Shown here one piece after another: positions 17,928 to 26,973 of a stretch of DNA of 64,000 nt. A program made the translations under genes and the position numbers. The notes below the pieces were generated by a model, which did not search any database, had not been told where the DNA came from, and saw nothing but the letters and a program-made list of their open reading frames with translations. Source of the DNA: Caldithrix sp964598255 (GTDB lineage Bacteria; Calditrichota; Calditrichia; Calditrichales; Calditrichaceae); contig CAZRBA010000073.1 of assembly GCA_964598255.1 (NCBI GenBank), positions 85,915 to 149,914 of the forward strand, read 5' to 3'. Position 1 is the first letter of the stretch; the number at the start of each line of letters is the position of its first letter.

Positions 17928-19283
17928 CTAACTTCCGGAGGCATATTCGTCGTCTTTTATTTGATATTCATCTAATTTATTGTATAACGATTTACGGCTA
18001 ATGCCCAGCAAGGCGGCCGCCTTCATTTTATTGCCCCCTACCATGCGCAACGTTTGCACAATGGAAACCCGTTCGATTTCGGGTAACGGTGTACCCGCTT
18101 TAAGGCGAATTTCTTGACCGGTGGGGTGCAACACTAAAGCAGGTAAATCCTTGGGTGTAATTTTATCTTTGGCCTGAATAACAGCGTGGACGATCACATT
18201 GCGTAGTTCACGAATATTGCCCGGCCAGGCATAACGTTGCAAAATTTCCATCGCTTTCGGGTCGATCGCCTGCACATGGGTCGGATATTGTTTGTTGAAT
18301 TCTTGCAAAAAATAGTTAGCCAACAAAGGAATATCCGATTTGCGGTCGCGCAAAGGCGGCAAATCGATACGGTACACATTTAAGCGATAGTACAAATCCT
18401 GACGGAATTTCTTCCGCGCAATCAATTCCTGCAAATCCACATTGGTTGCAGCTACAATTCGCACATCCACATCGACGGATCGGGAACTGCCCACACGTTC
18501 AACGCGATTTGTTTCCAGAACGCGGAGCAATGCAATTTGAGTGGCCTCGGGCATGGTGCTTACTTCATCCAAAAACAACGTACCTCCGTCGGCTTCTTCG
18601 AATTTACCTTTACGCTGTTCCGTGGCCCCGGTAAACGCACCCTTTTCGTGGCCGAACAATTCGGAAATAATCAAATCACGCGCGATGGCACCGGTATTCA
18701 CGGCAATAAAGGGTTTGTTTTTTCGTTGCGAAGCATTGTGAATGGCACGGGCTACCAGCTCTTTTCCGGTACCGCTTTCGCCGCTAATGAGAACCGGCAC
18801 ATTGATATTGGCAATTTTACGAATGCTCTGCGCCACTTTTTTTATCGCCTTGGACTGGCCTACGATTTCGCCGAATAAAAGCGGAATATCGGCCTTGCGC
18901 GGGTATTTCCAGCCTTGTGTTTTTAATGCCCTGCGCACCACTTCTTTCAATTTGACCGGATCGATGGGTTTGGGCATGTAGTCCAATGCACCCAGGTGCA
19001 ACGCCTGAACCGCATGCTCAATGGAACCATAACCGGTAACCATAATCACCTTAAGTAAAGGGTCGTAATCGTTGATAATCTTTAACAGTTCCATGCCATC
19101 GATTTTTTGCATCTTGTAATCGGTAATTACCAAATCGTAAACATACTGCCGGATAAGCCGCATGGCTGTCTCGGCCCCCCCGGCCTGATCGACCCGATAC
19201 CCTTCATCTTCGAGCAACAAGGCCATCCCCTCGCGATGCGCCTCGTCATCATCAATAACCAAAACGCGTGGTTGACTTTCCAT
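17928..19283 (-). CDS. Sigma-54-dependent response regulator, NtrC family
   Basis: 451 aa with three standard parts. Receiver domain 1-120: acidic pocket DDDE (11-13), phospho-acceptor Asp at about 55 (LVITDYKM), and a K in MPKPIDP. AAA+ domain about 135-375: Walker A GESGTGKE (168-175), the sigma-54 contact loop GAFTGA (215-220), and Walker B GGTLFLDEV. C-terminal Fis-type helix-turn-helix about 405-445 (GGNKMKAAALLGISRKSLYN). It activates sigma-54 promoters when phosphorylated. No histidine kinase adjoins it, so its partner is elsewhere. A weak AAGG precedes the ATG. Confidence 0.95.
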   Translation of the reverse strand: MESQPRVLVIDDDEAHREGMALLLEDEGYRVDQAGGAETAMRLIRQYVYDLVITDYKMQKIDGMELLKIINDYDPLLKVIMVTGYGSIEHAVQALHLGALDYMPKPIDPVKLKEVVRRALKTQGWKYPRKADIPLLFGEIVGQSKAIKKVAQSIRKIANINVPVLISGESGTGKELVARAIHNASQRKNKPFIAVNTGAIARDLIISELFGHEKGAFTGATEQRKGKFEEADGGTLFLDEVSTMPEATQIALLRVLETNRVERVGSSRSVDVDVRIVAATNVDLQELIARKKFRQDLYYRLNVYRIDLPPLRDRKSDIPLLANYFLQEFNKQYPTHVQAIDPKAMEILQRYAWPGNIRELRNVIVHAVIQAKDKITPKDLPALVLHPTGQEIRLKAGTPLPEIERVSIVQTLRMVGGNKMKAAALLGISRKSLYNKLDEYQIKDDEYASGS

Positions 19284-19423
19284 TTTGTACTACCTTGCAC
19301 CCATTTTTTTGTGTTACCCGTATCATCGGAATATTTTGCATTTAAAATAGAAGGAAATGTACGCACAGGCAATGATACAGATTACAAAACCCCAAAAATG
19401 CCTGCCAATCAGCCCGACGTTTT

Positions 19424-20080
19424 TTACCTTTCTTTTTGAATGACATAGTTGGTTACGCGAATCGGTTTTGGTTTTTCGGGGATTTGAAGCGTGGTTGTTT
19501 GCCAAACATATCCTTGGGATTGTAACCGGCTAAAGAACCCCCGTGCAACGGTACGATTAGGCTCGGCAATAATTAGCTTGCCTCCGGGTGTTAAAAACCG
19601 TTGCACCAAATTCACCAAAGGGATAAAAAATCGTTCCTCGTACAAAATATCCGAAGCCACAATACGGGTAAAGGAATTGTGCAAATTCGGAGACCGCCAA
19701 TCCAACAATTGTAATTTCGGCAGCGCCATCCGGTTGAGCGCAAAGTTTTCCCGCGTTAAATCCAAAGCCTTCTGCTCGTAATCGGTTAGCAAAAGATTTT
19801 TAGGAGCCAGCTTTTGCAAAACAAGCGATGTTAGCCCTAATCCTACCCCCAATTCCAGCACGGATTGGTCACGAATTAGCTCGGCATGGCCAATTAAAAA
19901 CCGACTTAGCCCCAAAGCAGAGGGCCACAACTCGGCCCAATAGGGCAAGCGTTCGTCACGGGCAAATTCTTCGTCCGATATGCAGTCGATCAATTCTTCC
20001 AAATTCCCGACCCGTTTCAATTTGAGTTGCCACGGGCCGATGTGCAGAATTTGCGTAAAATAGTCAATTTTCGTTTTCAC
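19424..20080 (-). CDS. Class I SAM-dependent methyltransferase (METTL21/Nnt1-like)
   Basis: 218 aa. The SAM-binding motif LELGVGLGLTSLVLQKLA is at about 75-92, with the acidic LLTDYEQKALDLTREN following, and a later SDILYEERFFIPLVNLVQR. The N-terminal RDERLPYWAELWPSALGLS resembles the small-molecule or protein-lysine methyltransferases of the METTL21 type, in which LPYWAxLWPS is characteristic. Substrate unknown. The start codon is GTG at 20080. It lies downstream of no clear partner on the same strand; the NtrC-type regulator follows 140 bases later. Confidence 0.8.
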   Translation of the reverse strand: MKTKIDYFTQILHIGPWQLKLKRVGNLEELIDCISDEEFARDERLPYWAELWPSALGLSRFLIGHAELIRDQSVLELGVGLGLTSLVLQKLAPKNLLLTDYEQKALDLTRENFALNRMALPKLQLLDWRSPNLHNSFTRIVASDILYEERFFIPLVNLVQRFLTPGGKLIIAEPNRTVARGFFSRLQSQGYVWQTTTLQIPEKPKPIRVTNYVIQKER

Positions 20081-20150
20081 TGATCGTTCCGATTGTTTTG
20101 GCTCATTTTTTTTGCTGCTTTCCTTTTACCTTACATTTTTTCCACTAAAG

Positions 20151-20405
20151 TTAAAGGACGGAATTTAACCAAAATCGGCCAATAATGCCGCAATTTTTAA
20201 TAGCGATTTTTTTTGATTCCGGCAAAAATTCGCTTAAGAAATCCGGAGGCATTCCGATAGGATTAAAATAACCCGTATCGTTTAATTTTGAAACAGGCGG
20301 AGAACTCAATTCATCATGCCAATCTACCAATTTCCGCAAAAAATCGGCCCCGTTTCGGGTAAGTTTTGTCTTTATCGAATCCGACGTTTTGTTTTGATTT
20401 TCCAA
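20151..20405 (-). CDS. Uncertain small ORF, 84 aa
   Basis: An open frame beginning with TTG (20405) encodes a composition like a real protein (ADFLRKLVDWHDELSSPP, GYFNPIGMPPDFLSEFLP), but there is no convincing ribosome binding site and the family is not recognised. It reads away from nrdJ and towards the methyltransferase gene. It may be a fragment of a larger lost gene or a chance frame. Confidence 0.22.
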   Translation of the reverse strand: MENQNKTSDSIKTKLTRNGADFLRKLVDWHDELSSPPVSKLNDTGYFNPIGMPPDFLSEFLPESKKIAIKNCGIIGRFWLNSVL

Positions 20406-20413
20406 TCAAAAAA

Positions 20414-20430
20414 GCGGAAAAATTTTCCGC
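20414..20430. promoter_or_regulatory. Palindrome just upstream of the nrdJ promoter
   Basis: GCGGAAAA and TTTTCCGC flank a single A, an exact 8-bp dyad. It ends 21 bases before the putative -35 box of nrdJ, a position typical of an activator or repressor site. It does not resemble the usual NrdR box. It could alternatively end the weak ORF region as a hairpin. Confidence 0.35.
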
Positions 20431-20451
20431 GAATCAAATTACATTTTTCAT

Positions 20452-20480
20452 TTGTTTTTTGTATAAAATATTTTTATAAT
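20452..20480 (+). promoter_or_regulatory. Sigma70-like promoter for nrdJ
   Basis: TTGTTT (20452-20457), a 17-base AT-rich spacer and TATAAT (20475-20480). Transcription would start near 20487, leaving a leader of about 118 bases before the nrdJ ATG. The leader is too short for a cobalamin riboswitch and no B12-box-like element is visible in it. Confidence 0.5.
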
Positions 20481-20604
20481 GCATTTGTCAGGGGGGACAA
20501 TAGAAATATCATAATTGCATTATTTACACCTATTTAGATTTTCTACATTACCTAATCCCCTGTTTTTTATTAACGTATAATTTTTTAAGCTCAGAGGTCG
20601 CATT

Positions 20605-23097
20605 ATGATACTTGACATGTTCAAGCACAAGGGAAAATTTACCCAGGTTGTCGGTCGTAAAAATATCAAAAATTATCAGAATTTGTATTTAATGCTAAAG
20701 AAAAAAATGGACGAGGGAGAATTACCACTTCATCCCGAAAATAAGTACTGGGGCGATAACGATTTGGCCCGAAATATTTATCAGAAAAAATATTTCGTCA
20801 AAGACCTGCAAAACAATCTCGTAGAACATCGTCCCGAAGAATTATTCAATCGGGTGGCCTCATTTATTGCGGCTATTGAAACCGATCCCAAAAAGCAGGA
20901 AGAATGGGCCCAGCGTTTTTACACTTATATGTACGAAGGCTACTTTGTTCCTGGCGGTCGTGTTCTGGCCGGCGCCGGAGACTTATATCGTTTGAAAACT
21001 CTCTCCAATTGTTTTGTCACACAAATCGACGGAGACAATATCGAATCCATTTACAATGCGGCTTACGAATGCGCCCGCACTTATTCTTACGGCGGGGGGA
21101 TTGGCACCGATCTTTCGATTCTTCGTCCCAAAGATTCCGTGGTTCACAACGCCGCAGATACCTCGACTGGCGCTGTTTCGTTTATGGAACTCTTTTCGTT
21201 AACCACCGGACTTATTGGTCAAAGCGGTCGACGCGGCGCTTTAATGCTTACTTTGGATGTTAAACATCCGGATATTATCGATTTTATCAAAGTAAAAAAG
21301 ACCCCCAACTGGGTTACCAAACAAATTGTGGAACAATTAAGCTGGACCAATCAATTCGATCAATATCAGTTAAAAGAGATCGAAAAACAGGTCATGGAAA
21401 ATACGCAGGTACGCTTTGCCAATATCAGCATCAAGGTTTCCGATGAATTTATGCAGGCCGTTTCTGAACAAAAAACCTATGGCAAAAACAAAATTTTGGT
21501 CTACAAAAAATTTAATAAACAAATCGTTTCCCATGCTTACATCGAAGAGTCGCCGCACTATGCCATTCAAATTCCGGCCAAAGATATCAATGATTACGAG
21601 CTTTTTCATGTGTTCGGCGATATCAGCGCTTTAAATGACTTCTTGTACAAAGGTTACGAACTGATCATCACCGAGAGCGATTTGCAAGATCCGAACAAAC
21701 GGGACGTATTTGGTGATTTGGTGCTGCCTTTGGATAAGGAACCGTACGATTTGGCCGTGCGCATGAGCGGCGATTTTATGCTCTATTTTGCTTCCAAACC
21801 TACCGGTGAAATTCGCCGTTTGATTAAGGCACGCGAAGTTTGGGATGCCTTTGTTGAGGGGAATTACAAAACGGCCGAACCGGGATTGATTTTCTGGAGC
21901 AAAACCATTAAATATTCGCCATCCAATTATGTGGGCCGACCTATTTCGTGCACAAACCCTTGCGCAGAAGTACCGTTGGAGAACGGGGGCGCCTGTAACT
22001 TAGCTTCCGTCAACCTTTCGCGCATCGTTAAAAACGGATTCCAAAAAGACGCTGAAATCGATTGGGAGCTTTTAAAAGACGTTACCCGCACAGCCGTCCG
22101 CTTTTTGGATAATGTAGTAAGTTGGAACGAAATTTTGAACCCGCTACCCAAACAACGCGAAGCTGCTTCCGAAACCCGCCGATTGGGCTTGGGCATTATG
22201 GGTGCGGCGGATATGCTTTACCAACTTGGCATTCTTTACGATTCTGAAGAAGGTATTAATACCATCGAAAAAGTGATGCGTACCATTGCCAATGCCGCAT
22301 ACCACACATCCGCTCAATTGGCAGCCGAAAAAGGCGCTTCACCGATTTTTGATTACGATAAATATGCCAAAAATCCCTTTTTCCACGAGGCTTTGGTCCC
22401 CGAAACGCAAGAACTAATCCGGCAAAACGGCTTACGCAACATCGCTTTACTGGCCATTGCACCGACCGGTTCCATTAGCAACATCGTACTGGCATTCAAA
22501 AACGGCAGCAAACATTATATGGGCGTTTCTTCGGGAATCGAGCCGGTTTTCGCTCTTTTTTACACCCGTCGCGCCGAATCGTTTGGCAACCAGTTCTTTA
22601 AAGTCTTCCACTCATCGGTTCAGGCCTATATCGATATGCACAACTTAAACGACAAAGTAGCCAATGCGTTAACCGAGGCGGAGCTGACGGATTATCTGCC
22701 TCCCTTCTTTTTTAGCACGGCCCATCGAATTAATGCCGAAAAACGGGTGGAAATTCAAGGACGCTGTCAGAAATACGTTGATCACAGTATTTCTTCCACG
22801 GTTAACCTGCCGGAAACTATCGAACCGGAAGTGATTTCCAATATTTATTTGCTGGCCTGGAAAAAAGGCTTAAAAGGCATTACCATTTACCGCGACGGTA
22901 GCCGCTACCCGGTATTGCAGGTTGAAGGGCAAAAAACCGAATTTCAAAGAATGAAAGACAAACTGTATAAAATTTTGTTGTCTGACACTCAGGAAGAAGT
23001 TACATTAAAGGGTGATGATGTTATTTTAACTCCAGATGAACGCTTGACTACCGTTTATCATTATCTGAAAGAAAAGGAAAAAAACAACGCACAATAG
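20605..23097 (+). CDS. nrdJ: Adenosylcobalamin-dependent (class II) ribonucleotide reductase, catalytic subunit
   Basis: 830 aa. It reduces ribonucleotides to deoxyribonucleotides using a B12-derived radical, independent of oxygen. Seen: LSNCFVTQI (about 134-142, first active cysteine), AYSYGGG-like RTYSYGGGIGTDLSILRP, NPCAEVPLENGGACNLASVNLSR (about 451-473, split here only for description) with the thiyl-radical NxCxE motif and second cysteine, and APTGSISNI late in the barrel. About 115 residues (roughly 290-405) are inserted between FMQAV and KAREVWDAF compared with compact class II enzymes. The C-terminus ends in a lysine-rich tail with no redox-active cysteine pair; that function appears moved to the next gene, 16 bases downstream. 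Start supported by GAGG upstream of the ATG. Confidence 0.93.
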   Translation: MILDMFKHKGKFTQVVGRKNIKNYQNLYLMLKKKMDEGELPLHPENKYWGDNDLARNIYQKKYFVKDLQNNLVEHRPEELFNRVASFIAAIETDPKKQEEWAQRFYTYMYEGYFVPGGRVLAGAGDLYRLKTLSNCFVTQIDGDNIESIYNAAYECARTYSYGGGIGTDLSILRPKDSVVHNAADTSTGAVSFMELFSLTTGLIGQSGRRGALMLTLDVKHPDIIDFIKVKKTPNWVTKQIVEQLSWTNQFDQYQLKEIEKQVMENTQVRFANISIKVSDEFMQAVSEQKTYGKNKILVYKKFNKQIVSHAYIEESPHYAIQIPAKDINDYELFHVFGDISALNDFLYKGYELIITESDLQDPNKRDVFGDLVLPLDKEPYDLAVRMSGDFMLYFASKPTGEIRRLIKAREVWDAFVEGNYKTAEPGLIFWSKTIKYSPSNYVGRPISCTNPCAEVPLENGGACNLASVNLSRIVKNGFQKDAEIDWELLKDVTRTAVRFLDNVVSWNEILNPLPKQREAASETRRLGLGIMGAADMLYQLGILYDSEEGINTIEKVMRTIANAAYHTSAQLAAEKGASPIFDYDKYAKNPFFHEALVPETQELIRQNGLRNIALLAIAPTGSISNIVLAFKNGSKHYMGVSSGIEPVFALFYTRRAESFGNQFFKVFHSSVQAYIDMHNLNDKVANALTEAELTDYLPPFFFSTAHRINAEKRVEIQGRCQKYVDHSISSTVNLPETIEPEVISNIYLLAWKKGLKGITIYRDGSRYPVLQVEGQKTEFQRMKDKLYKILLSDTQEEVTLKGDDVILTPDERLTTVYHYLKEKEKNNAQ

Positions 23098-23113
23098 CAT
23101 ATTATAAGGAGTA

Positions 23114-23746
23114 GTGAGGGCCATGTACAAAATCAAAGAGAATAAGTTTGAGATTAAAGAGGTTAAGCACGAAGAACCACTGGACAATATTACGGACCAT
23201 ATTCTCGAACGACCGGATGTGGTAAATGCCAAAGTTTATCGTTTGCGCAGCGGTTTTGTACGCCACAGTGTTTACATTACACTGGGCTATATTACGCAAA
23301 ACGGCAAAAACCGCCCCATCGAAATTTTTATCAACAGTAAAGATTTAACCAAAAACGCGGAATATGCCGTGTTAACGCGATTGATTTCGGCTATCTTTCG
23401 CAAATCTTCCAACCCGGTATTTATTTTGGAAGAATTGAGCAGCATTCACGATCCCAATGGCGGTTACCATAAAAACGGCAAATACATTCACTCCTTTTAT
23501 TCCGAAATTGCCGATGTAATCGAACAATTTTTCCGTGAAATCGGCTGCATGGAAGAGGAGGACGAGGGCGACAAAATGATTGCCCAGCATGTTAACGAGA
23601 TGCTAAACCCCGAGCCGGAAAGCAAAACCGAAGTAAACACCGAATTTTTCATTTGCCCGGAATGCAATCAAAAAACCCTGAAAATGGAGAACGGATGTTT
23701 AACGTGTATTAACCCCGAATGCGGGTACAGTAAGTGCGACGAATAA
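23114..23746 (+). CDS. NrdJ C-terminal/TSCPD-domain subunit with zinc-ribbon tail
   Basis: 210 aa. Residues about 10-150 match the TSCPD-type region usually fused to the C-terminus of class II reductases (RPDVVNAKVYRLRSGF, EIFINSKDLTKNAEYAVL, LSSIHDPNGGYHKNGKYIHS). Residues about 175-210 hold four cysteines in a zinc-ribbon arrangement (CPEC, then CLTC and CGYSKC), ending with SKCDE, probably the mobile redox cysteines that re-reduce the active site. It is 16 bases after nrdJ, so it reads as the second half of a split enzyme, comparable in arrangement to two-gene NrdJa/NrdJb systems. A ribosome binding site (AAGGAG) precedes the ATG. Confidence 0.82.
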   Translation: MRAMYKIKENKFEIKEVKHEEPLDNITDHILERPDVVNAKVYRLRSGFVRHSVYITLGYITQNGKNRPIEIFINSKDLTKNAEYAVLTRLISAIFRKSSNPVFILEELSSIHDPNGGYHKNGKYIHSFYSEIADVIEQFFREIGCMEEEDEGDKMIAQHVNEMLNPEPESKTEVNTEFFICPECNQKTLKMENGCLTCINPECGYSKCDE

Positions 23747-23803
23747 CCAAAGGGCGTTCACTACTCTGATACACCCTAAAAAAAATCAATTGTTTTCAAT
23801 AAC

Positions 23804-23830
23804 AGCCCTGCTTAATTTAAAAGCAGGGCT
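23804..23830 (+). terminator. Intrinsic terminator after the nrdJ operon
   Basis: AGCCCTGCTT (23804-23813) pairs exactly with AAGCAGGGCT (23821-23830) across a 7-base loop, followed by the T-rich TTCTTATTTT. It ends the ribonucleotide reductase transcript and separates it from the ABC ATPase gene. Confidence 0.9.
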
Positions 23831-23855
23831 TTCTTATTTTGGGAGTTAAATTATC

Positions 23856-24671
23856 ATGGCACCAAACGGTAACGCCATTATTTCTTTACAAAATGTAACC
23901 TTTGCTTACCGTGAAACAGCGGTATTACATCATATCGATTTGGCTATTTATCCGGGCGAAATCATCGGTATTATCGGCCCCAATGGCGTCGGAAAGTCTA
24001 CCCTGCTAAAAATTTTAGCTGCTTTGTACGAACCCAACCAAGGCCACTATCGCTTGTTAGACCAACCGTTAAAAAACTACAAACGAAAAGAAATTGCCCG
24101 ACGTATCGGTTATGTTCCGCAGGGTATTGAACTTTCGTTTGCTTTTTCGGTAACGCAAGTGGTTGCCATGGGACGTTTTCCGTACTTGCAAGGGCTTAGC
24201 GCAATTGACGAACAGGGCCCCGATATGGTGGAACGCGCCTTGCAATTGATGGATTTGAAAGGGTTGGAGCATCGTCTTTTTCCTTCGTTAAGCGGCGGAG
24301 AAAAACAACGGGTGCTTATTGCCAGCGTTTTGGCTCAGGATACAGATGTGCTTTTATTGGACGAGCCTACGGCGGCATTGGATTTAAAGCATCAAATTTC
24401 CATTCTTAAAATTTTGCGTCAATTGGGCAAGGCACAGCAAAAAGCAGTGGTTCTGGTAACCCACGAAGTAAATTTGGCTTCTCAGTTTTGCGATCGTTTG
24501 ATTTTATTAAGCAACGGTAAAATCGTCAAAGACGGAAGGCCGGACGAAGTGTTACAATTTAATCTGATTCGAGAAGTGTACGGCGTAGATGTGTACATCG
24601 ACATTAATCCGTTTACCAATTCCATCTACATTTTGCCGTTTGAACTAAAAAACGAGACAATATCAAAATAA
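23856..24671 (+). CDS. ABC transporter ATPase, FecE/BtuD-like (iron-siderophore, heme or cobalamin uptake)
   Basis: 271 aa. Walker A GPNGVGKST at 41-49, Q-loop YVPQGIELSFAF, signature LSGGEKQR, Walker B VLLLDEPTAALD and the switch histidine in VTHEVNLA are all present. RFPYLQG after AMG is typical of the FecE/BtuD/HmuV group that drives uptake of metal chelates or B12. No permease or binding-protein gene adjoins it: upstream is a terminator, downstream a strip of broken frames on the other strand. Its proximity to a B12-dependent reductase makes cobalamin tempting, but nothing decides it. GGGAG precedes the ATG. Confidence 0.9.
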   Translation: MAPNGNAIISLQNVTFAYRETAVLHHIDLAIYPGEIIGIIGPNGVGKSTLLKILAALYEPNQGHYRLLDQPLKNYKRKEIARRIGYVPQGIELSFAFSVTQVVAMGRFPYLQGLSAIDEQGPDMVERALQLMDLKGLEHRLFPSLSGGEKQRVLIASVLAQDTDVLLLDEPTAALDLKHQISILKILRQLGKAQQKAVVLVTHEVNLASQFCDRLILLSNGKIVKDGRPDEVLQFNLIREVYGVDVYIDINPFTNSIYILPFELKNETISK

Positions 24672-24714
24672 TTTTCAGATTTCATTTTTTCCACCACTAA
24701 AACAATAAATTATT

Positions 24715-25213
24715 TCAACGTTTTTTAACTTCTTTAATCATTCGTTCCGTAAGAAATTTTACTGTTTCTTGCTCACTTTTTTTCATAAGGATTTTTATCT
24801 TTTTTTATTTTAAGTACATTTAATAAAATATTCTGTACTTTAGCATCTTTTTCATCCTTGGAAATTGTTTTTAGTGAATACATAATTTAAAACTCTACTG
24901 AATATCTATAAACAAAATTTTGGTTTAATTCCTTGTCAAAAATAATGATTTCGTTTAATCCATCCATACAAATCCATCTCCCTTAGTTTTTAATACCCCA
25001 TCAATAGGCCCACCCACAGATTCCTCCGAAAATGATATCCTTCTTTTTAGATACGTTAATTATCTTAAGAGTCATATAGTTTGAGCTTTTCTATGTTAGG
25101 CTTCTGCTTAACCACTCCTCCATCAAAATACCGCAAAGAGTAGTCGTAGCCGTAAAAAATCCGGCCCAAAGCCAGTTTTGATTATAGAAAAATTCTTGAT
25201 TTATGATGCTTGG
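24715..25213 (-). pseudogene. Strip of broken reading frames, probable multi-frameshift gene remnant
   Basis: This AT-rich gap (24672-25257) has no long ORF, but the minus strand holds several short frames that look like protein and follow each other: 25065-25181 (RIFYGYDYSLRYFDGGVVKQ), 24955-25059 (SVGGPIDGVLKTKGDGFVWM), 24887-24967 (ATG; GLNEIIIFDKELNQNFVYRY), 24773-24883 (ATG; 36 aa, KDEKDAKVQNILLNVLKIKK) and 24715-24786 (ATG; 23 aa, ending KEVKKR). A competing frame at 25091-25213 reads WLWAGFFTATTTLCG. Repeated D/G and strand-like segments suggest a decayed propeller-like secreted protein, but this is a guess. The last two frames could instead be tiny overlapping genes. Confidence 0.4.
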
Positions 25214-25257
25214 TTAATTTATTAAGGTTAATACCATCCTTTACCCAAACATAAAAC

Positions 25258-26958
25258 TTAAAAAATCCAGTTAAGCTCAATCCCGTATTTTAACCCGTTG
25301 TACGATTCGTATCCGTTAAAATAGGTGGGGCCATAATCGGGATTGGCTATTACCTCCTGAGCTTGTGCCAGCGTATAACGCATGTCACGATAGGCGTTGC
25401 CGGCCAGTACTTTAAGGGATATTTTCGAATTAAAGAAATATTCCAGCGAAAACAAACTTACAATCTGATTATAATCGCTAAGCATATCCTGATATCCTCC
25501 ATGGGCCGCATCGTTGTAAATAAAACTAATATTTCCCTCGGCCTTTAGCTTTCCGGGCAAAATATCCCAACGCCCCGAAGTGTACACATAGGCATTTGTA
25601 TTGGTTTGATCATTGGTCAATTTAAGAGTGCTCAGCACCGCACCGCCGGAAAGAAACAACCGGCCATTGGGTCGTGTGTAAAAGTTCAAGCTGCTAATCA
25701 TTTGCTTGGTGCCCAAAGGCGTTCCGGCTTGCAAAACGCTGTTATCTTCCAAATCCAAATAAATGGTCGAAAGCGAAAGACGGTTGTTTACGGAGCCAAA
25801 GCTAACCCTTGCCTCGATGCCGCTGTACGTTTTATCCGTTTTAACCGTATCCATAATGGTGTTACTTTTGTCGTCCCGATAACGGAATTTAAGCGTTATT
25901 TGCGGAAAACGCGGAAACATAGTCGTTAATCCCACAATACCGATGCGTGTTTTGGTTTCCGGACGTGTTTGTATGTCATTCAAATTATTGCGGTACTGTT
26001 CGCCTTCGAAAGTAAGGGCCACTTTATTGGTAAAATTATAAGCGGAATTCAAAACAAATCCATCCCGATCGGTTTGCAAATAGGGATAACCGACCGAGTA
26101 ATAGTCGTAGCCTAATCGTTGTTTGTACCCGACAAGTTTAAAATGTTTGTATCGGAAATCGATACCAGCCCGGTAAGCATTATCGCGTACATTCCGAGCG
26201 GACAACGTATCTTTGCGGCTTAAATCGCCCTCGAAGAAAAACTTAACATGGCGCTGCCAGACAAACAAGAAACCTTCCGCACCGATATTTTGATTGGTTA
26301 ACGGTTCCGAAATGCTTTCCTGAACCGACTTGGAATCGTCTTTTCCCCACAGGTAGCGCAAGCCAAAATTAAAACGATCGCGCTTACCGAATCGAAAAAC
26401 ACCGGCAGCCATATAGCGCCGATATTGCCCGGAGGTTTCGTATTGATGGTACAAATCGGGTAAACGCTCACCTACATTCATGGCCCGTTGCACTTGCCCG
26501 CCGGTCAAATTCAATTGATAATACCAGGTTCCGCTGTTTTCGAAATGAAGCTTGGCACCGCGCACTTCGCGGCTTTGAATGAATAAATCGGACCCGTTTT
26601 CAAAAAAGTCACCCAATATGATTTCATTTAATCCGCTGCGGATATTCAAACTAAGACGATCAACACGATCAAATTGATTTAGCGGTGTCCAGGGATTGTT
26701 CTTCAGATCACCCAAAAAGGTAATATCCATGGATTTGGTGCGCCCGAAAAGCGCGATATTCAATCGTTGCTGTAATCCCGGGATCAATGGAGTTTTGGCG
26801 TACTGATCGTCCGGAATAGAATCCGGTTTTAACGCCGAAGTTTCGTCGTATTGCACATTCATCGTACGCAGGGAAACACGTCCGGTGAGATTGAACCCGC
26901 TTTGGGCCCAAAGCAAAGCCGGTAGCACGAGTAAAATCAATCCTTTTAGAAATTTCAT
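25258..26958 (-). CDS. Outer-membrane beta-barrel protein, hypothetical
   Basis: 566 aa. A signal peptide is at about 1-19 (MKFLKGLILLVLPALLWAQ). The rest is a series of alternating amphipathic strands with aromatic ends (LSLNIRSGLNEIILGDFFEN, RFNFGLRYLWGKD, VALTFEGEQYRN, ISLKVLAGNAYRD), and the protein ends in a terminal phenylalanine (GIELNWIF), the usual outer-membrane insertion signal. No plug or TonB box was seen, so it is a plain barrel, possibly 18-22 strands. It follows the FecR-domain gene by 15 bases on the same strand; the two probably form one surface module. Function unknown. Confidence 0.75.
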   Translation of the reverse strand: MKFLKGLILLVLPALLWAQSGFNLTGRVSLRTMNVQYDETSALKPDSIPDDQYAKTPLIPGLQQRLNIALFGRTKSMDITFLGDLKNNPWTPLNQFDRVDRLSLNIRSGLNEIILGDFFENGSDLFIQSREVRGAKLHFENSGTWYYQLNLTGGQVQRAMNVGERLPDLYHQYETSGQYRRYMAAGVFRFGKRDRFNFGLRYLWGKDDSKSVQESISEPLTNQNIGAEGFLFVWQRHVKFFFEGDLSRKDTLSARNVRDNAYRAGIDFRYKHFKLVGYKQRLGYDYYSVGYPYLQTDRDGFVLNSAYNFTNKVALTFEGEQYRNNLNDIQTRPETKTRIGIVGLTTMFPRFPQITLKFRYRDDKSNTIMDTVKTDKTYSGIEARVSFGSVNNRLSLSTIYLDLEDNSVLQAGTPLGTKQMISSLNFYTRPNGRLFLSGGAVLSTLKLTNDQTNTNAYVYTSGRWDILPGKLKAEGNISFIYNDAAHGGYQDMLSDYNQIVSLFSLEYFFNSKISLKVLAGNAYRDMRYTLAQAQEVIANPDYGPTYFNGYESYNGLKYGIELNWIF

Positions 26959-26973
26959 CCCACCTCCTGCTTG

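Noticed and set aside
20487..20604. Cobalamin riboswitch before nrdJ
   Set aside because: The leader is only about 118 bases and lacks a recognisable B12 box.
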